Shown one piece after another: positions 45,329-56,800 of a DNA stretch of 64,000 bases; position 1 is the stretch's first letter, and each line of letters opens with the position of its first letter. The notes under the pieces were generated by a model. That model ran no database searches. It was given only the letters and a program-made list of their open reading frames with translations, and was not told the DNA's origin. A program made the translations under genes and the position numbers. The stretch comes from Stagonosporopsis chrysanthemi. Taxonomy: Eukaryota > Ascomycota > Dothideomycetes > Pleosporales > Didymellaceae. The DNA lies in the NCBI GenBank assembly GCA_022560025.1, contig JAFISE010000141.1, positions 1 to 64,000 on the forward strand, read 5' to 3'.

Positions 45329-46779
45329 TTGATTTGTGGGCAACTATAGTGAGTGAGAGATACGTTTGGTCCGGTGTTGGAGTGCGACGGTGGATTTGTT
45401 AGGATTCGTTAAGGAGAAATTTGTGTACGTTTCCGTTGTAGCGCTCATAGTAACGCAGAAGTTCTTTTGAGAGGGGGACAATTGAAAATTTTGTATAAAG
45501 ACGTGACGAGGAGATATCGATCTCGGCTGACATCTGTACAGAAGGATGGTGGACTCGCATCCACCGGATTGGCGGCATTGGGCGCGAGCGAGAGACTGGC
45601 TCAGACGGTCTGTGTGTGTTCATTCACGTAGGATATTGCAGGTCCATAATCGGACGAGGTGGAAAGTGAGAAATCGGTAGCATGGCGGGAGCTTCCAGGG
45701 AACACCTGAACAGAACAAACCTGCATGCTAAACCTCCACCTAAGGCCTTTCCTTCGCCTTGTCCGCGACCTCCTCCGGTCCAGTGTTTGGGAATTCCCCC
45801 ATGCAGAAGCTGATCGAGCACGGAGAAGCTAAGAGTTGTATGGGTGCTCAGCAGACTGCTATATGAAGTGTCGAAGTGTAATATGCGTGAGCTGCTTCAG
45901 TGCGCTCGGGTGAAGTTGGTGTGGGCATGAGCCTGGCGAACACTAACACGAATCAGTGCTAGCGCATTTTCTTAATGCGTCATTGTACATTTCTGGCACG
46001 TCGCGTCGTCCTCGTCCTATCTCGTCTTATTTCCATCTAGCAGCTCGCCGATATCTCGGCCATATTGCACTACCTTCATATGATAGACTCCATGATGCGA
46101 TACTAATCGACACGCCATTGTCACTCATGCCTGCGCGTGATGTCCTCCAGCCTTAGCACCGAGGTAGTCGGCTTGATACCAACATATACCACTGTACCCA
46201 AGGAGAACACTAGATGCAGTCCCTATCCAAGTCCTGTACCAGAGCCGAAGAAAACTGCGCCGTATCTTCCCCACAAAGCATCCTCAACTAACTCATCGAG
46301 AAAATAGGGGAAGATGGACATACAGGCTGGACAGACTGGGAAAGGTTTCCATTTCTTGGGTTAATGCTCATAGAGCTGAAAGTGGCGGTGCTGCTCCTCC
46401 TAATGCTCAGCCGGTGAAAGCTTCTGCAATCGCCTCGCCCCATTTACTGTGTCCTGCTCTAATTACAGTGACGGGAAGAAGGCCCAAGTGCTGTTGCGGG
46501 GTGCAGAAAGCGGTGACTGATGCGTGTGACGGAAGAGCACGGTTCTGGCGCAGGTCCTCTAGGTTTACAGCTGCCTAATCTAGGCCGGCTTGGTCTGCCC
46601 TAAGCGTTGGAGCTGCGTTTGTTACGACAAGTCTAAGCCAGATGCACCAAAGAACCCTGCCTTCACCTCGGTTCACATGCTACCTAAGCCGCAGCGTTTC
46701 CGTAACGCACAATCCTTGAACCTAGCTTCCAAATCTACCTACGCACAGGTCCACATATACGCACCCCTTCTCCTCCAAC
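45329..46779. other. Intergenic, 1.45 kb
   Basis: Contains only short frames. A CCAC/GGAG-rich part near 45,730-45,800 shows no repeat structure. Nothing else recognised. Confidence 0.45.
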
Positions 46780-47673
46780 ATGGCCGCGAAAAACAAAGCT
46801 GGTGCTCGCTCAGGCTATAGTGGTGCCAATACCATGGACATGAAGAGCGCAAAATCGGTGACAAGGACCACAAAGTCATCGACGCGAGCCAATTCAAGCG
46901 CACCTTCGCGTATCACGAAACCCAAAGCCAAGCCGAAGAAGACTTCGAAGACTTCGAAACTTACTGCAAAGATGTCGTGCCGCTTTTGTTCAGATTCCAA
47001 GGGTGCAGAAAGCAAGAAGACAACAGAACGTAAAGCCACTCATCAAGCCGCACCATCCGCAGCTCCCTTATCAATCACTGCTACAGCCATCAACGAAATA
47101 AGACCTAGTTTGACTCTGGCGATGCGATCTCGCTCTTCTGGCGCACAGTGTGCAGAGAACCGAGCAGAATCATACGAATCCACGCCGACTTTTCTACGGC
47201 AGCTTCGACAAGCCGCTGAGACTCCTGGCTCAAAGGCATTCCCTCCCAGCAGTCGCGTCCCTCGATCTTCCTCACCTGTTCTAAGTGAGCTTAAATCTGA
47301 CGAAGGCAAGAATGCTCGGACAAATCGTCAGCCGCAACCTGGGGAAGCTCCTAATCATGATATGGCCAGCGATCAAAATCTTCCGGTCCGCGCTCAGATT
47401 CTATTTGATGCTGCAAAGGTAGGCGTGGACGTTTTGTCAACCACTTCTATACTTGAATCATCTTCAGAAGGGTTCAATGTGTACAATGTTACGTTCAAGT
47501 ATCGTACACCCACCAAAAACGCGCTGGGCGCTCTCCAGTTCAGCATCACCTGGCAACCTGCATCGCAAAAGATCATGTCCAGCAATTCAGAGGACTCAGA
47601 CGATGAGCCTTTGATCAGGCGCGTCGCCGCGAGGGAGGCCAACCGTTACCGACGCCTTAACGAGACAAATTAA
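46780..47673 (+). CDS. Hypothetical Ser/Lys-rich protein, upstream half of a possible interrupted gene
   Basis: 297 residues from ATG at 46780. Residues 1-70 are Lys/Ser/Thr-rich (KPKAKPKKTSKTSK), then a CRFCSD pair of cysteines, then a long disordered segment. From about 205 a short globular stretch (VRAQILFDAAKVGVDVLST, VYNVTFKYRTPTKNALGALQFSITW). The C-terminus is SSNSEDSDDEPLIRRVA, matching the SDDEP motif of the protein at 44057. It ends at TAA 47671-47673; the next codon is ATG of a second open frame in the same phase. It may be a separate gene, or the front half of one gene split by a nonsense change or an unrecognised intron. No function assigned. Confidence 0.6.
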   Translation: MAAKNKAGARSGYSGANTMDMKSAKSVTRTTKSSTRANSSAPSRITKPKAKPKKTSKTSKLTAKMSCRFCSDSKGAESKKTTERKATHQAAPSAAPLSITATAINEIRPSLTLAMRSRSSGAQCAENRAESYESTPTFLRQLRQAAETPGSKAFPPSSRVPRSSSPVLSELKSDEGKNARTNRQPQPGEAPNHDMASDQNLPVRAQILFDAAKVGVDVLSTTSILESSSEGFNVYNVTFKYRTPTKNALGALQFSITWQPASQKIMSSNSEDSDDEPLIRRVAAREANRYRRLNETN

Positions 47674-48333
47674 ATGGCCACCATGGGGAAAAGCTCTATC
47701 ATAAGCGACAGTGCAATGATTCCAGGTTCCAATTCATTACGATTACGCAGCAAACCTTCATATGCACGGCAAAGGTCATCAAGGTCTCGTACACCAGTCG
47801 TACGAGCTTACGACACCTACTACCGCCGCACCAACCCGGTTCGCCACAAGACCCCAGTCAACTGGCTCTTTTCTCGCCGCGCTACTCCAAGTGACCAAAC
47901 TACCCCCACAGCCCACCCTCGCCCCCACAAATGTACCACAGTACGCCGCAAAGAGCATTGGAACAAACTTATGGACAACATGGTCGACTACAACGCGCGC
48001 CGCCTCCACTTTGCGCGGCGCTGCATCTTTCCCGGCCCCGTTGGAGACAACAACATAGCTATGCCCCGGCTCGAGCTCTTCTGGAAACATATGTCCGACC
48101 TGATCGCCGAAAAGAAGCTCTTCGCACGCAAGTTGTTCGAGCATTGGGAGCAGTTGAGCACTTGCATGTGGTTCGTGAACGAGAGACTGAGCGAGAATGA
48201 GAAGGGGGACGAAGCGTTTGGAGTGGTGGAGGGACGGGCGGCGCTGGGTGAGTTGGGGAAGAGGAGAATGCTCTGGATTGCGGGAGGGAAGGTGATACTT
48301 GCAAGGGATGCGTTGAGCACAAGAAAGAGCTAA
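47674..48333 (+). CDS. Hypothetical basic protein, downstream half of a possible interrupted gene
   Basis: 219 residues reading on in phase from the TAA of the preceding frame. N-terminal 60 residues are Arg/Ser/Thr-rich, then HWNKLMDNMVDYNARRLHFA, and a helical globular part (LELFWKHMSDLIAEKKLFA and on) to the end. No known domain. The ATG directly abutting the upstream stop, with no 5' leader, is unusual for an independent fungal gene, so translation from its own mRNA is doubtful. An intron removing the stop is conceivable: GTTACC at 47643 to CAG at 47730 would be a weak donor with a good acceptor. The strand opposite also shows a long open frame, but its composition is poor. Confidence 0.5.
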   Translation: MATMGKSSIISDSAMIPGSNSLRLRSKPSYARQRSSRSRTPVVRAYDTYYRRTNPVRHKTPVNWLFSRRATPSDQTTPTAHPRPHKCTTVRRKEHWNKLMDNMVDYNARRLHFARRCIFPGPVGDNNIAMPRLELFWKHMSDLIAEKKLFARKLFEHWEQLSTCMWFVNERLSENEKGDEAFGVVEGRAALGELGKRRMLWIAGGKVILARDALSTRKS

Positions 48334-49119
48334 AGCATAAGGGTGTAAGGTCGGTAAGAAGACACTTTCCGGGGACTTATTGGCTTGATCAGACGAGCGC
48401 GGGCATAGTACCTCCATAGTTTTGTGTTTATCACATCTCTCCACTCGTACACAATGTAGCAACATCTCTCACTCGCTCTTCTACAGCCTTGATTCATCAC
48501 TCTCAGTCTCTCCATGCCCTTTTGTTCGTTGTGAGCCCAACAGAGTGCGACGACAGCGATAGAGAGTCGTGAGGACGCTATCATATGGAGCAGCGAAGTC
48601 ATGAGTGGTTGCAGTTCAGGGTGTCAAAGATATGCTAGGCTACATACTTTACTACTTCAGCATCCTTTGAACTCTACATTTGACTTAGAGTCGTGATCCC
48701 ATGCTTGTAGGACATTTGCGATGCAAGCTATTAGATCATCAACGTCAAGGTCATTCATTGACGCTTCTATTCCTAAACTCGCGGTTATTTCCACGCTCCG
48801 AAGCTACAAAGGCTGTAACTCTACTGGTCGTGTTCAATTAACATTCTGGCACTGCACAAGAGAACAAGGTAATTATAGGGTCTTCTTTGAATATACAAGT
48901 GGCATACGTGCATGATTGAACTGTACAAAGCATCTATATCGGTGCTTCTTGAATTATATGCCCCTCCCTCCCCTTTTCGATCTCATACACCACGTCAGGG
49001 ACCGCTCCTGATTAGCTAACTACAGTTTGCAACAAATCAGAAGACACAGCCTAGCGTATCAGACTTAAGGAGGTCCGCACATTTCGACAACTATCATAAC
49101 TTCACTGGTATTTCCCCAT
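48334..49119. other. Intergenic, 786 bp
   Basis: Lies between convergent genes. Only short frames; nothing else seen. Confidence 0.45.
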
Positions 49120-50298
49120 TTAACCAATGGTGCAGCCACCAAGCCTGACACTCTCCGCATACATCTCGTATGTATCAGCATTTGCAGCAGCCTGGGTGGC
49201 GCTCAGCTTCTGCGCTGCAACGTATCCATAACCATAGTCGCTTGTTCCATAAAGATGCGTCATCTCGTGCAGCATGCTGCCAGCCTTGTCGTAGTCGTCG
49301 TTGGCGCACTGAGGAGCCAGCTCAGGGAAATCCCAGAAGCCGTTGTTGGGGCACGGGACGATGACGTTGGCGCTGGGCACCGTGTACAGAAGTGCCGAGC
49401 CGTCGGTACAGTCGCTGTAGGTGTCTGTGCATGAGATCTTGGGCGATGTGGTCTGCACGTTCTTGACGTCAGTGTAAATGGTCTGTACCTTGGACTTGAC
49501 TGAGGTCGACTTGAACCAGGTGGTGAAGTAGGCAGCTCCAGAGCCGGCGGCGGTGTATGCAGCACCAGCCATGGAGATGGCGTCTGACACGCTAGTCTTG
49601 AGGGCGGACGTTTGCGATGTCGAGCAAGAGGAGTAGGTGATGGAGCGTTTTTGGATGCGGGAATTGGCAGGCTCAGAGCGTTTGTGAGAAATGTGCTGCC
49701 TAGAGCTGACGTTAGTTCTCTCGTTTTCCTAGAGTCATAACGGTTACGTACTCGGCTACGACGCTCTGATCCGGAGTGACTTCCACTGAACCGGTCGTCT
49801 GGTCCTCGCAGGAAGACAGGCCTTGAAGGGCAACGGGAGCCTCCTCTCCCGTCGCGTATCGGAATCCTTGAACGGCAGAGACCTTGGCTTTCTTTACCCC
49901 CTCGAGCTTGTAGCTTTTGGCTGCATTGACCGCCACAGTAACTGTCTCTCCAGCCGCGATCTTTTGGAAGTTGTTGGGGGTAAGACCGGTCTTCTTGTAG
50001 TTAACATAGACTCCTTCAAAAGGAAGGGCCTTGCCGGCTGTTATGACCATTAACACACACTCCGTGGTAAGCAATCATAGTTGATGAAATGCATACCTTG
50101 ATCGGCTACCAACAAGTCCTTGGTCTCATGAGCACTGAACACAGTGTTGCCCTTGAAAACCTGAATCGACTCATTTCCAGTGTTGGTGACATGAACGTTT
50201 ACAACATGGTTGCCTGCATCAGTTATAGAAACTGATAGAGGGCAAGCTGCTGAAGCCGCGCCAGCGAGAAGAGCAATCGGAAGCACCTTAGTGAACAT
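49120..50298 (-). CDS. Secreted deuterolysin-type zinc protease (neutral protease 2, M35)
   Basis: Secreted metalloendopeptidase of family M35. Exons 50298-50097, 50037-49752 and 49699-49120 give 355 residues as a prepro-enzyme. Signal peptide MFTKVLPIALLAGAASA is followed by a propeptide of about 160 residues, ending at the dibasic KR181 before SITYSSC; a kexin-type protease should cut there. The mature domain has HEMTH at residues 307-311 (two zinc His plus catalytic Glu) and, following, TSDYGYGY with the aspartate that is the third zinc ligand in aspzincins. Cys residues are placed for the usual disulfides (ISCTDTYSDC, VPCPNN, PQC, GGC at the end). The start at 50298 is chosen because the signal peptide begins there; the frame extends further upstream. 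Confidence 0.93.
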
Positions 50299-51374
50299 GT
50301 TGACAAGATTTGATGACGACTTCGGCTTTGAAGGCGAGTTTGAAAGTAATGAGTACATCTAATAACGAGAGATCAGCCCACGCTTAAGTACTGCTGCTGC
50401 TGCTGCTGCTGGCACATCCGGTATTCGGCGCGGGTGATGCCACAGCACTCCTACAGTTGATGATATGCCATCACGGAGGATGTTCTGCGATAAGCAGGTG
50501 TTCAAGCTTCCGCATGGTCTCTTGTCAAAGCTTGGTCGGCCCTGAGTGAATGCTTCGGCTTGCCAAGCTGTCTTGAGCAGGTGCTTGACGAAGTAGTTAA
50601 TCTAAATTGTACGCAACTGTGTCCAGGCTAGGCATAGTAAAGGTACCCTAGCGGATGATATGCAGATGGCGATACTACGGAAATGCCCGTCCGTCGTTAG
50701 CGGGTGCGATGATCGTCGTGTTCGGCATAGCGCTACGGTGATTTAGGAAGGTTACCGGCGATTAGCACAGATTAGGATGTAGAGACCCAGAGAACCCCAC
50801 ACAGATGTTTGTTTGCGCATTCAAATTGCCAAGACAGCTTAATAACCGTTATCTTAGCATCAAACAATTCGGCCCTGATTTTGGTCAACTGCAATCTTTT
50901 CAGGCCTAGATACGGCTCTTGATGCTCTCCATGTCGCAAAATGTCGGCAATTGTGAGTAGCGCAGCGTCGCCGTAACCTCGGGTGATTTTCACATCACCT
51001 TGACCTCGGCCTCCCACATCGCCAGCACCATACCGACCGCACATGCTATCAGCTGTTTGGGAATACCCATGATCGTGGATGTGGCAACATCATCTGCTAG
51101 TGTTGCGGCCGCTCCTGCAAGGCTCTTTTTGTGTGAAGATCAGTAGTAGAGGCCTAGGAGCGGGCGTTCAAGGCCGGCCTCGATGCTGACGAGTACGTTC
51201 AGGGGAATTGGAAACACTCAAATTCCTGCTCCTGTCGTAGGCTCTGAGCAATATTGTAAGCTTCTCTACTTGTCGACCCTGCGTTTGCCAGTATCTCTCC
51301 TAGTTAACAAGCATGGGCCACCGACCACCCGAGTATATTCTAGATAAGACTTTCTGCAGTCGTAGCCTTCGTAT
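50299..51374. other. Intergenic, 1.1 kb
   Basis: Holds the deuterolysin promoter and a CTG microsatellite. No gene recognised. Confidence 0.45.
50391..50411 (+). repeat. CTG trinucleotide microsatellite, seven units
   Basis: Seven perfect CTG units (CAG on the other strand), about 93 bp upstream of the deuterolysin ATG, outside any coding frame I accept. Confidence 0.85.
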
Positions 51375-53560
51375 CTATACATTATAGGATCCATCCTCAC
51401 CCCAAAGTGGGACATAAGAGCCGAACAAGTTAAGCATATTAGTACCGAGCAATGCTTCGTTGTCGCCGCGCATGTCCCACCCAAAAGGAAACGACTGCAG
51501 GTCAGTGGATGGACCAAAGGCTGGTACAGCTTCAGTGGCGTTTGCGTCCAACGGTCTTATGGTCGGCAAAGGTTGCTCGGAAGATGTCATGATACCAGTC
51601 GTAGTTGTATTGGTGATTCCCCGAACGTATGCGCGCGCGATCTGTGTCAGCTCCGATGCAATGGACCCAGGCAGTGTACCCTGCGATGCATACTCCAAGC
51701 CGCTGAAATGCCCGCTGCCGACGTCGAGTATCGCAAGATTAGCTGATGTTTCTGGATGTGTAGGGTTGTCGATGACAAGGTCAAAGAGAACCAGAAACGC
51801 TGCGAGTGGAGTGCCGACAAGAATCCTGTGTAGTGTCAGAGCCCCAGGTGCAACAGAAATACCATGGATATTACCAAAGTGGTGTATAAGGCTGCACATC
51901 GATGTGTTTGGTGAGCTCGAGGATGGTCCGCGCCGTACGCATTATGGCGGACGCAGTGTCCAAACCTGCGCTGAGATCCTTTTCCACTTGCATAGCAGTA
52001 CGGTCAAGGTGCAGTGCTGCACTATGGTGAAGATAGTGAAGTCTGATGGTTATATCCATCGTCGTTTGAGATGCCTGAATCGTATGAGGCCGAACTGGTT
52101 GACCGGGTCGAATCTCAATGGGAACCGTCATTGTCCATGCATCCAACTCGGACTTGAGGCTCTGGACAGTGGCAATATAATAGGCAGTCGGTCTGTCTCG
52201 TACGCTGACAGAGAACAACGAAGCATATATGCGGCTCAGCAGTCGCGATATTCGAATGGAAGCTAGAGTCCAGTCAAATGAGACACTGCTGCATTGGAGC
52301 GGGTGAGATGGAATTGCGCTGCTGATATCGGAGTCCATGATGGTTGAACTTCGTCCAATACTAAAGGAAACGTGTTTCTCTAAGAAGTATAGGACCCAGA
52401 AAGTGCGATTTCGAGGGTCATCGCCAGGAGCGGTCGATCGATTGTACCCCAACATCTGTGCCTTTTTTGCACCCTCTGAAACCATGGTGTACTCAATCTG
52501 CAAACAAGAAACATTCGAGGCGAATATCGCCATAGCGGTCAAAGCTTGAACGGTGTTCAGAGTGGTTCTAGTGATGAGCAGATCAGGGAAGAATGCGAGA
52601 GCCGTGGCAAAGAATCGCCAGCTTCCAGTGTTCTCTGGCTGGTAACTACCCCCGTCATGGTATTGTGAACCTAGTGCGAGTACTGCGTAGAAGAGCGCCG
52701 ACCAGGATTTGTCGCTAGCAAGCTTTTCACTTAGCTCAGAGCCGAGGGCAATCCTTTCGAAGCTTTGCCTTTCGAGAAAGGGATGGATCGGGTCGATGTG
52801 TTCAAAGTAAGCTGTGGGTGTCAGCAATGGCATCAAGGTTGGGAGGCGGATGCGCATACAATGCACGCAACTCTGAATGTAGTCCTTATGTGTTCCGAAC
52901 ACGCGGATGCGATCGGAATCCAGCGCAGGTGCCGGCACACGTTCGATAGTTCTCATGCGCTCACCGATAATTTTTGTAACTCTTGCTCGGACATGAGATA
53001 CGCGATCGTGTCCGAGTTGAAGAGCTAGTGTATTCAGACGAGCCTCTGGAAAAAAAGTCAAGCTGTATTCACTCCCTGTTGGATCTGTGAGTTCAGCCGA
53101 GTGCATCGGAAACTTCGGCACCCACCGAAAATACCAATGTCTTGCAGACTCGGGCTCTGAGCAGCAACAGCAGCTGTGTTGTCATCCGCCACCAGAAGCC
53201 GGTCGACGTAGAGCTCCTGGAGACCATCATATTTCGACATACCCACAAACGACAGAGCATTGTCGTGAGGCCCGCCGCCTGTGTCAGGATCTGCGGTTTT
53301 CTCGGCTCCTACACCGAGAGCTTGACGAGAGCCCTCCGCATCTCGTCTTCGAGGCAGGTGCCTGATGCTAAAATGACACACCTCATTTCGCCGCCCACAG
53401 TTGAGGCACTTCGTAGCGCTTGAATGTGCTGCCAGGTGGTCAGAATGATGCTTTCCGGCGGAAGCTTGGCTCACCCACGAATCCCACTGCAGCGGACCTT
53501 GCGGACTTTACACGCGTCGCAAGTCTTCATCAGCCTCTGGCCTTGTTCCATGATGAGCAT
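51375..53560 (-). CDS. Zn2Cys6 transcription factor with fungal middle homology domain
   Basis: Nuclear regulator. Exons 53560-53479, 53428-53126, 53084-51875 and 51825-51375 give 681 residues. The zinc cluster is split by intron 1 and complete after splicing: Cys14, Cys17, Cys24, Cys35, Cys38, Cys45 (spacing 2-6-10-2-6) with KVRKVR between. A short acidic, Gln/Ala-containing linker leads to the fungal-specific regulatory domain (HPFLERQSFERIALG, LFYAVLALGSQYHDGGSYQPE, VLYFLEKHVSFSIGRSSTI). Start could also be the second ATG at 53551. The last exon ends with a polar tail (YVPLWGEDGSYNV). It is divergent from the ABC transporter gene with 283 bp between starts, a common arrangement for a regulator and its drug-resistance pump; CTCGGAGCCGAG lies between them. 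Confidence 0.88.
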
Positions 53561-53843
53561 GCGATTTTCCGAGATGCACAAGGGGATGAGAAATAGCGCG
53601 CTACCGTAGTCGCTCGGAGCCGAGGTGGACAAAGCACACAAAATGTGGGTCCACTTTCCCGAGGTCGCCTTGCGTGGCTGCCGAACCAGCTTCATCTCGG
53701 ACTTTACAGAACAGGTTGAAAAACAGTAGTTTCTTGACAGCTCGTTCGGAAGCTCTCACGAGAATGAGCCCATATAAGAGGTACGAACGACATTATCGCA
53801 GCAGGTCGCCAAATCTTCATCCCCCTGTTTCGTTGCAACAACC
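53561..53843. promoter_or_regulatory. Divergent promoter of Zn2Cys6 regulator and ABC transporter
   Basis: 283 bp between start codons. It includes the inverted repeat at 53613-53624 and a CATATAAGAG TATA-like box near 53770, about 70 bp before the transporter ATG. Confidence 0.5.
53613..53624. promoter_or_regulatory. CTCGG-AG-CCGAG inverted repeat, candidate Zn2Cys6 operator
   Basis: Inverted 5-bp arms with a 2-bp spacer, containing CGG-N2-CCG, 53 bp before the regulator ATG and 220 bp before the transporter ATG. Binding by the adjacent regulator is a guess from position. Confidence 0.35.
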
Positions 53844-56800
53844 ATGGCGCTCAATGCTGTATCCGAGACAGATGAAGAAACAACCTCGACCGTTCACCCT
53901 GGTCATCATACTGATCACGATTCCAACCGCAAGATTGACCCCTTCGACGTCCTTGATCCCGACTGGAAATTCGAAAAAATCCTCCCCATCATTATCGACC
54001 GAGGGGCACAAGAGGGCACTGGTCCTGTATCGCCACACGTAACTCTCGCCTGGAAGGATCTCTCTGTCTATGGCGGAGACTTTGGAGTAGCTTTGCAAGA
54101 AGATGTTTTCTCGATCATCCCTAATCTTTTCACCAAGCTCAGAAGCCTATGGCAGAAGACGCCTGAGAAGAAGATCTTGTCTGAGATTGACGGACTTCTC
54201 GCTCCAGGCGAGATGCTGCTAGTACTTGGACCGCCAAGCAGTGGATGCACGACATTGCTGAAAGCGCTTTCTGGACAGTTCGAAGGCTATCGTCGATGGT
54301 GCGGATCTATCAGCTACAGTGGCATTCCCGTGGAAACCATGCGTCAACGATTTGCCAGCATGCTTACCTTCAATGACGCTATCGACCGTCATTTCCCCTA
54401 TCTCACCGTCTCGCAAACTTTGGAGTTCGCCGCAAGCACAAAGACCCCGCAGATGCGCTTCGATGGCATGTCGCGACAGCAATACATCGAAGGGTCACGA
54501 GACATCTTGATGACGATATTCGGACTCAAACACACGGCAAACACACGTGTGGGAAATGATTTTGTGCGAGGAGTATCTGGTGGCGAACGGCGTCGAGTTT
54601 CCATTGCAGAGATGGTACGTGCCAGATTCCATTGTCCGTGCTCTCTGACTGATACCGGGGAAAAAGCTTTTGAACAGGTCCTGTGTGACTTGCTGGGACA
54701 ATCCAACCAAGGTACGATACCGGTGCAATGGTATACCGGCAGTTACTCATCATGATAGGGACTTGACAGTTCTTCATCCCTAGAGTTTGCGCAGGCATTG
54801 CGCGTCGCTACAGATCTTACGAACAACGTAGCGGTATCCGCGCTATATCAACCTGGTGATTCGCTCGCTTGCACCTACGACAAAGTGCTTCTCATCCATC
54901 AAAGCCATGAGATCTACTTTGGCGGGCTAATCGGCGCCAAACAATTCTTCGAGAATATGGGGTTCGTCTGTCGTTCACGACAGACTATTGCAGAATTTTT
55001 GCTGTCTGTAACGGACCCCATAGCCCGTCTAGTGCGTGAAGGCTACGAGAACCGGGTTCCTCGAACTGCGGAAGAGTTCAGAGACCAGTGGAGGCGCAGC
55101 TCAGACTACCAACAGCTGAGATTGGGAATCGAAGAACACTTCCAGACTGCAGAAGCAGTGCGAGCCCAGGAGATTGAACGCTTCAAGGGGATGCGTCTGG
55201 CCGAGCGAGCCCCTGTGACTCGGCTGTACTCGCCGTATACCCTGAATCTTGCATTGCAGTTCGCTGTGACGTTCAAAAGAGCCATCCAAAGGATCCGAGG
55301 CGAATACGCGTATTTCCTGGCCGTGACCGGGACTATGCTGGTGATCCCACTGGTGATTGGATCTATGTTCTATCAGATCGACCCGGGAACAAGTGGCTTT
55401 TTCTCCAAAGGGGGTGTGATATTCTTCATTGTCCTCTTCAACATCATCGTCAACTTTGCCGAAATCTTGGCACAATTCTCCCAGCGACCTATAACCGAGA
55501 AGCATCGTGCGTATAGCATGTACCATCCATATATCGATGCACTCGCTAACATGGCTTCGCAATTCCCAATCAAGATCTTCAACATCCTGGTGTTCACAGT
55601 CATTGTCTATTTCATGGCTGGTCTGAAGAGGGAAGCCGGTGCCTTCTTCATTTTCGTCATCTTCACATTCCTGACCACGGTTACCATGACTGCTTGGTTC
55701 CGTGTAGTCGCAGCGTTGGCTGGGACTATGGATTCCGCATTGGCCATGGCAGGCCTAACCATGCTTCCACTTGCCATGTATGGCGGCTACGTCATTCCTC
55801 GACCCTCAATGCATCCCTGGTTCCAATGGATATCCTACATAAATCCCATCTACTACACAATTGAGTCCATGATGGCAGTCGAGTTTCATGAACGAAAGGC
55901 ACCATGCCAGCAGCTCGTTCCATCCGGTCCTGGGTACGAGAACGTCAGTACAGAGAACCAGGTTTGTGCTACCGTTGGAGCCAATCCCGGTGATCCATTC
56001 GTGTCTGGAGACCAGTACCTTGCTTTATCACTGGGCTTCTCTTACGACCACGTTTGGCGCAATCTCGGCATATCGATTGCTTTCTTCCTAGCCTTCACCG
56101 CGCTATATGCTGCGACCACTGAGTTCAAGAAACCAGGCAACTCCGGATCATCCCAGCTACTTTTCCGAAGCGGCGATAAATCGTCTTTAGGCAGATCGAA
56201 AGACGTGGAGTCTGGTGCGTCTAGTCCGAATGAATCAGCTGAGAAGATCGGAAGCAGTGGGAGTGTTCTGGCTGTGGAGAGTGGCCGAGATGTGTTCTCA
56301 TGGAAAAACCTGGACTATGACATCAATATCAAAGGAGAGACACGTCGTTTGTTGTCCGATGTGGAAGGCTTCATTGAACCTGGTTCGCTCACAGCACTCA
56401 TGGGTGCCTCTGGTGCAGGCAAGACAACATTACTAAATGTTCTTGCGCAGCGCATGGGCGAAGTAGGAGTCGTGATTGGTACTCCCAAAATTAATGGTAC
56501 CGATCTCGATGGATCATTCCAGCAACGTACTGGGTACGTACAGCAACAAGATATTCACGTTGCCGAAATGACGATCCGAGAGGCGTTCCAGTTCTCTGCC
56601 TTCCTTCGGCAGCCTCGCGAAGTCTCCCTTGAAGAGAAGCGCGCCTACGTTGAAAAGATCATCTCAATTCTTAGCCTTGAAGAGTATGCAGAAGCGGTTA
56701 TTGGTATCCCTGGGAACGGTCTTAGCCCCGAGAAGCGAAAACGTACCACAATCGGGCTTGAACTCGTGGCGAGACCGTCCCTCCTTCTCTTCGTGGATGA

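Noticed and set aside
47779..48465. 228-codon minus-strand frame opposite the basic hypothetical protein
   Set aside because: Its start codon region and composition (Pro, His, Cys, Val mix) look like a shadow of the plus-strand frame.
50391..50411. CTG repeat as coding poly-amino-acid tract
   Set aside because: It lies upstream of the deuterolysin start and no accepted frame covers it.
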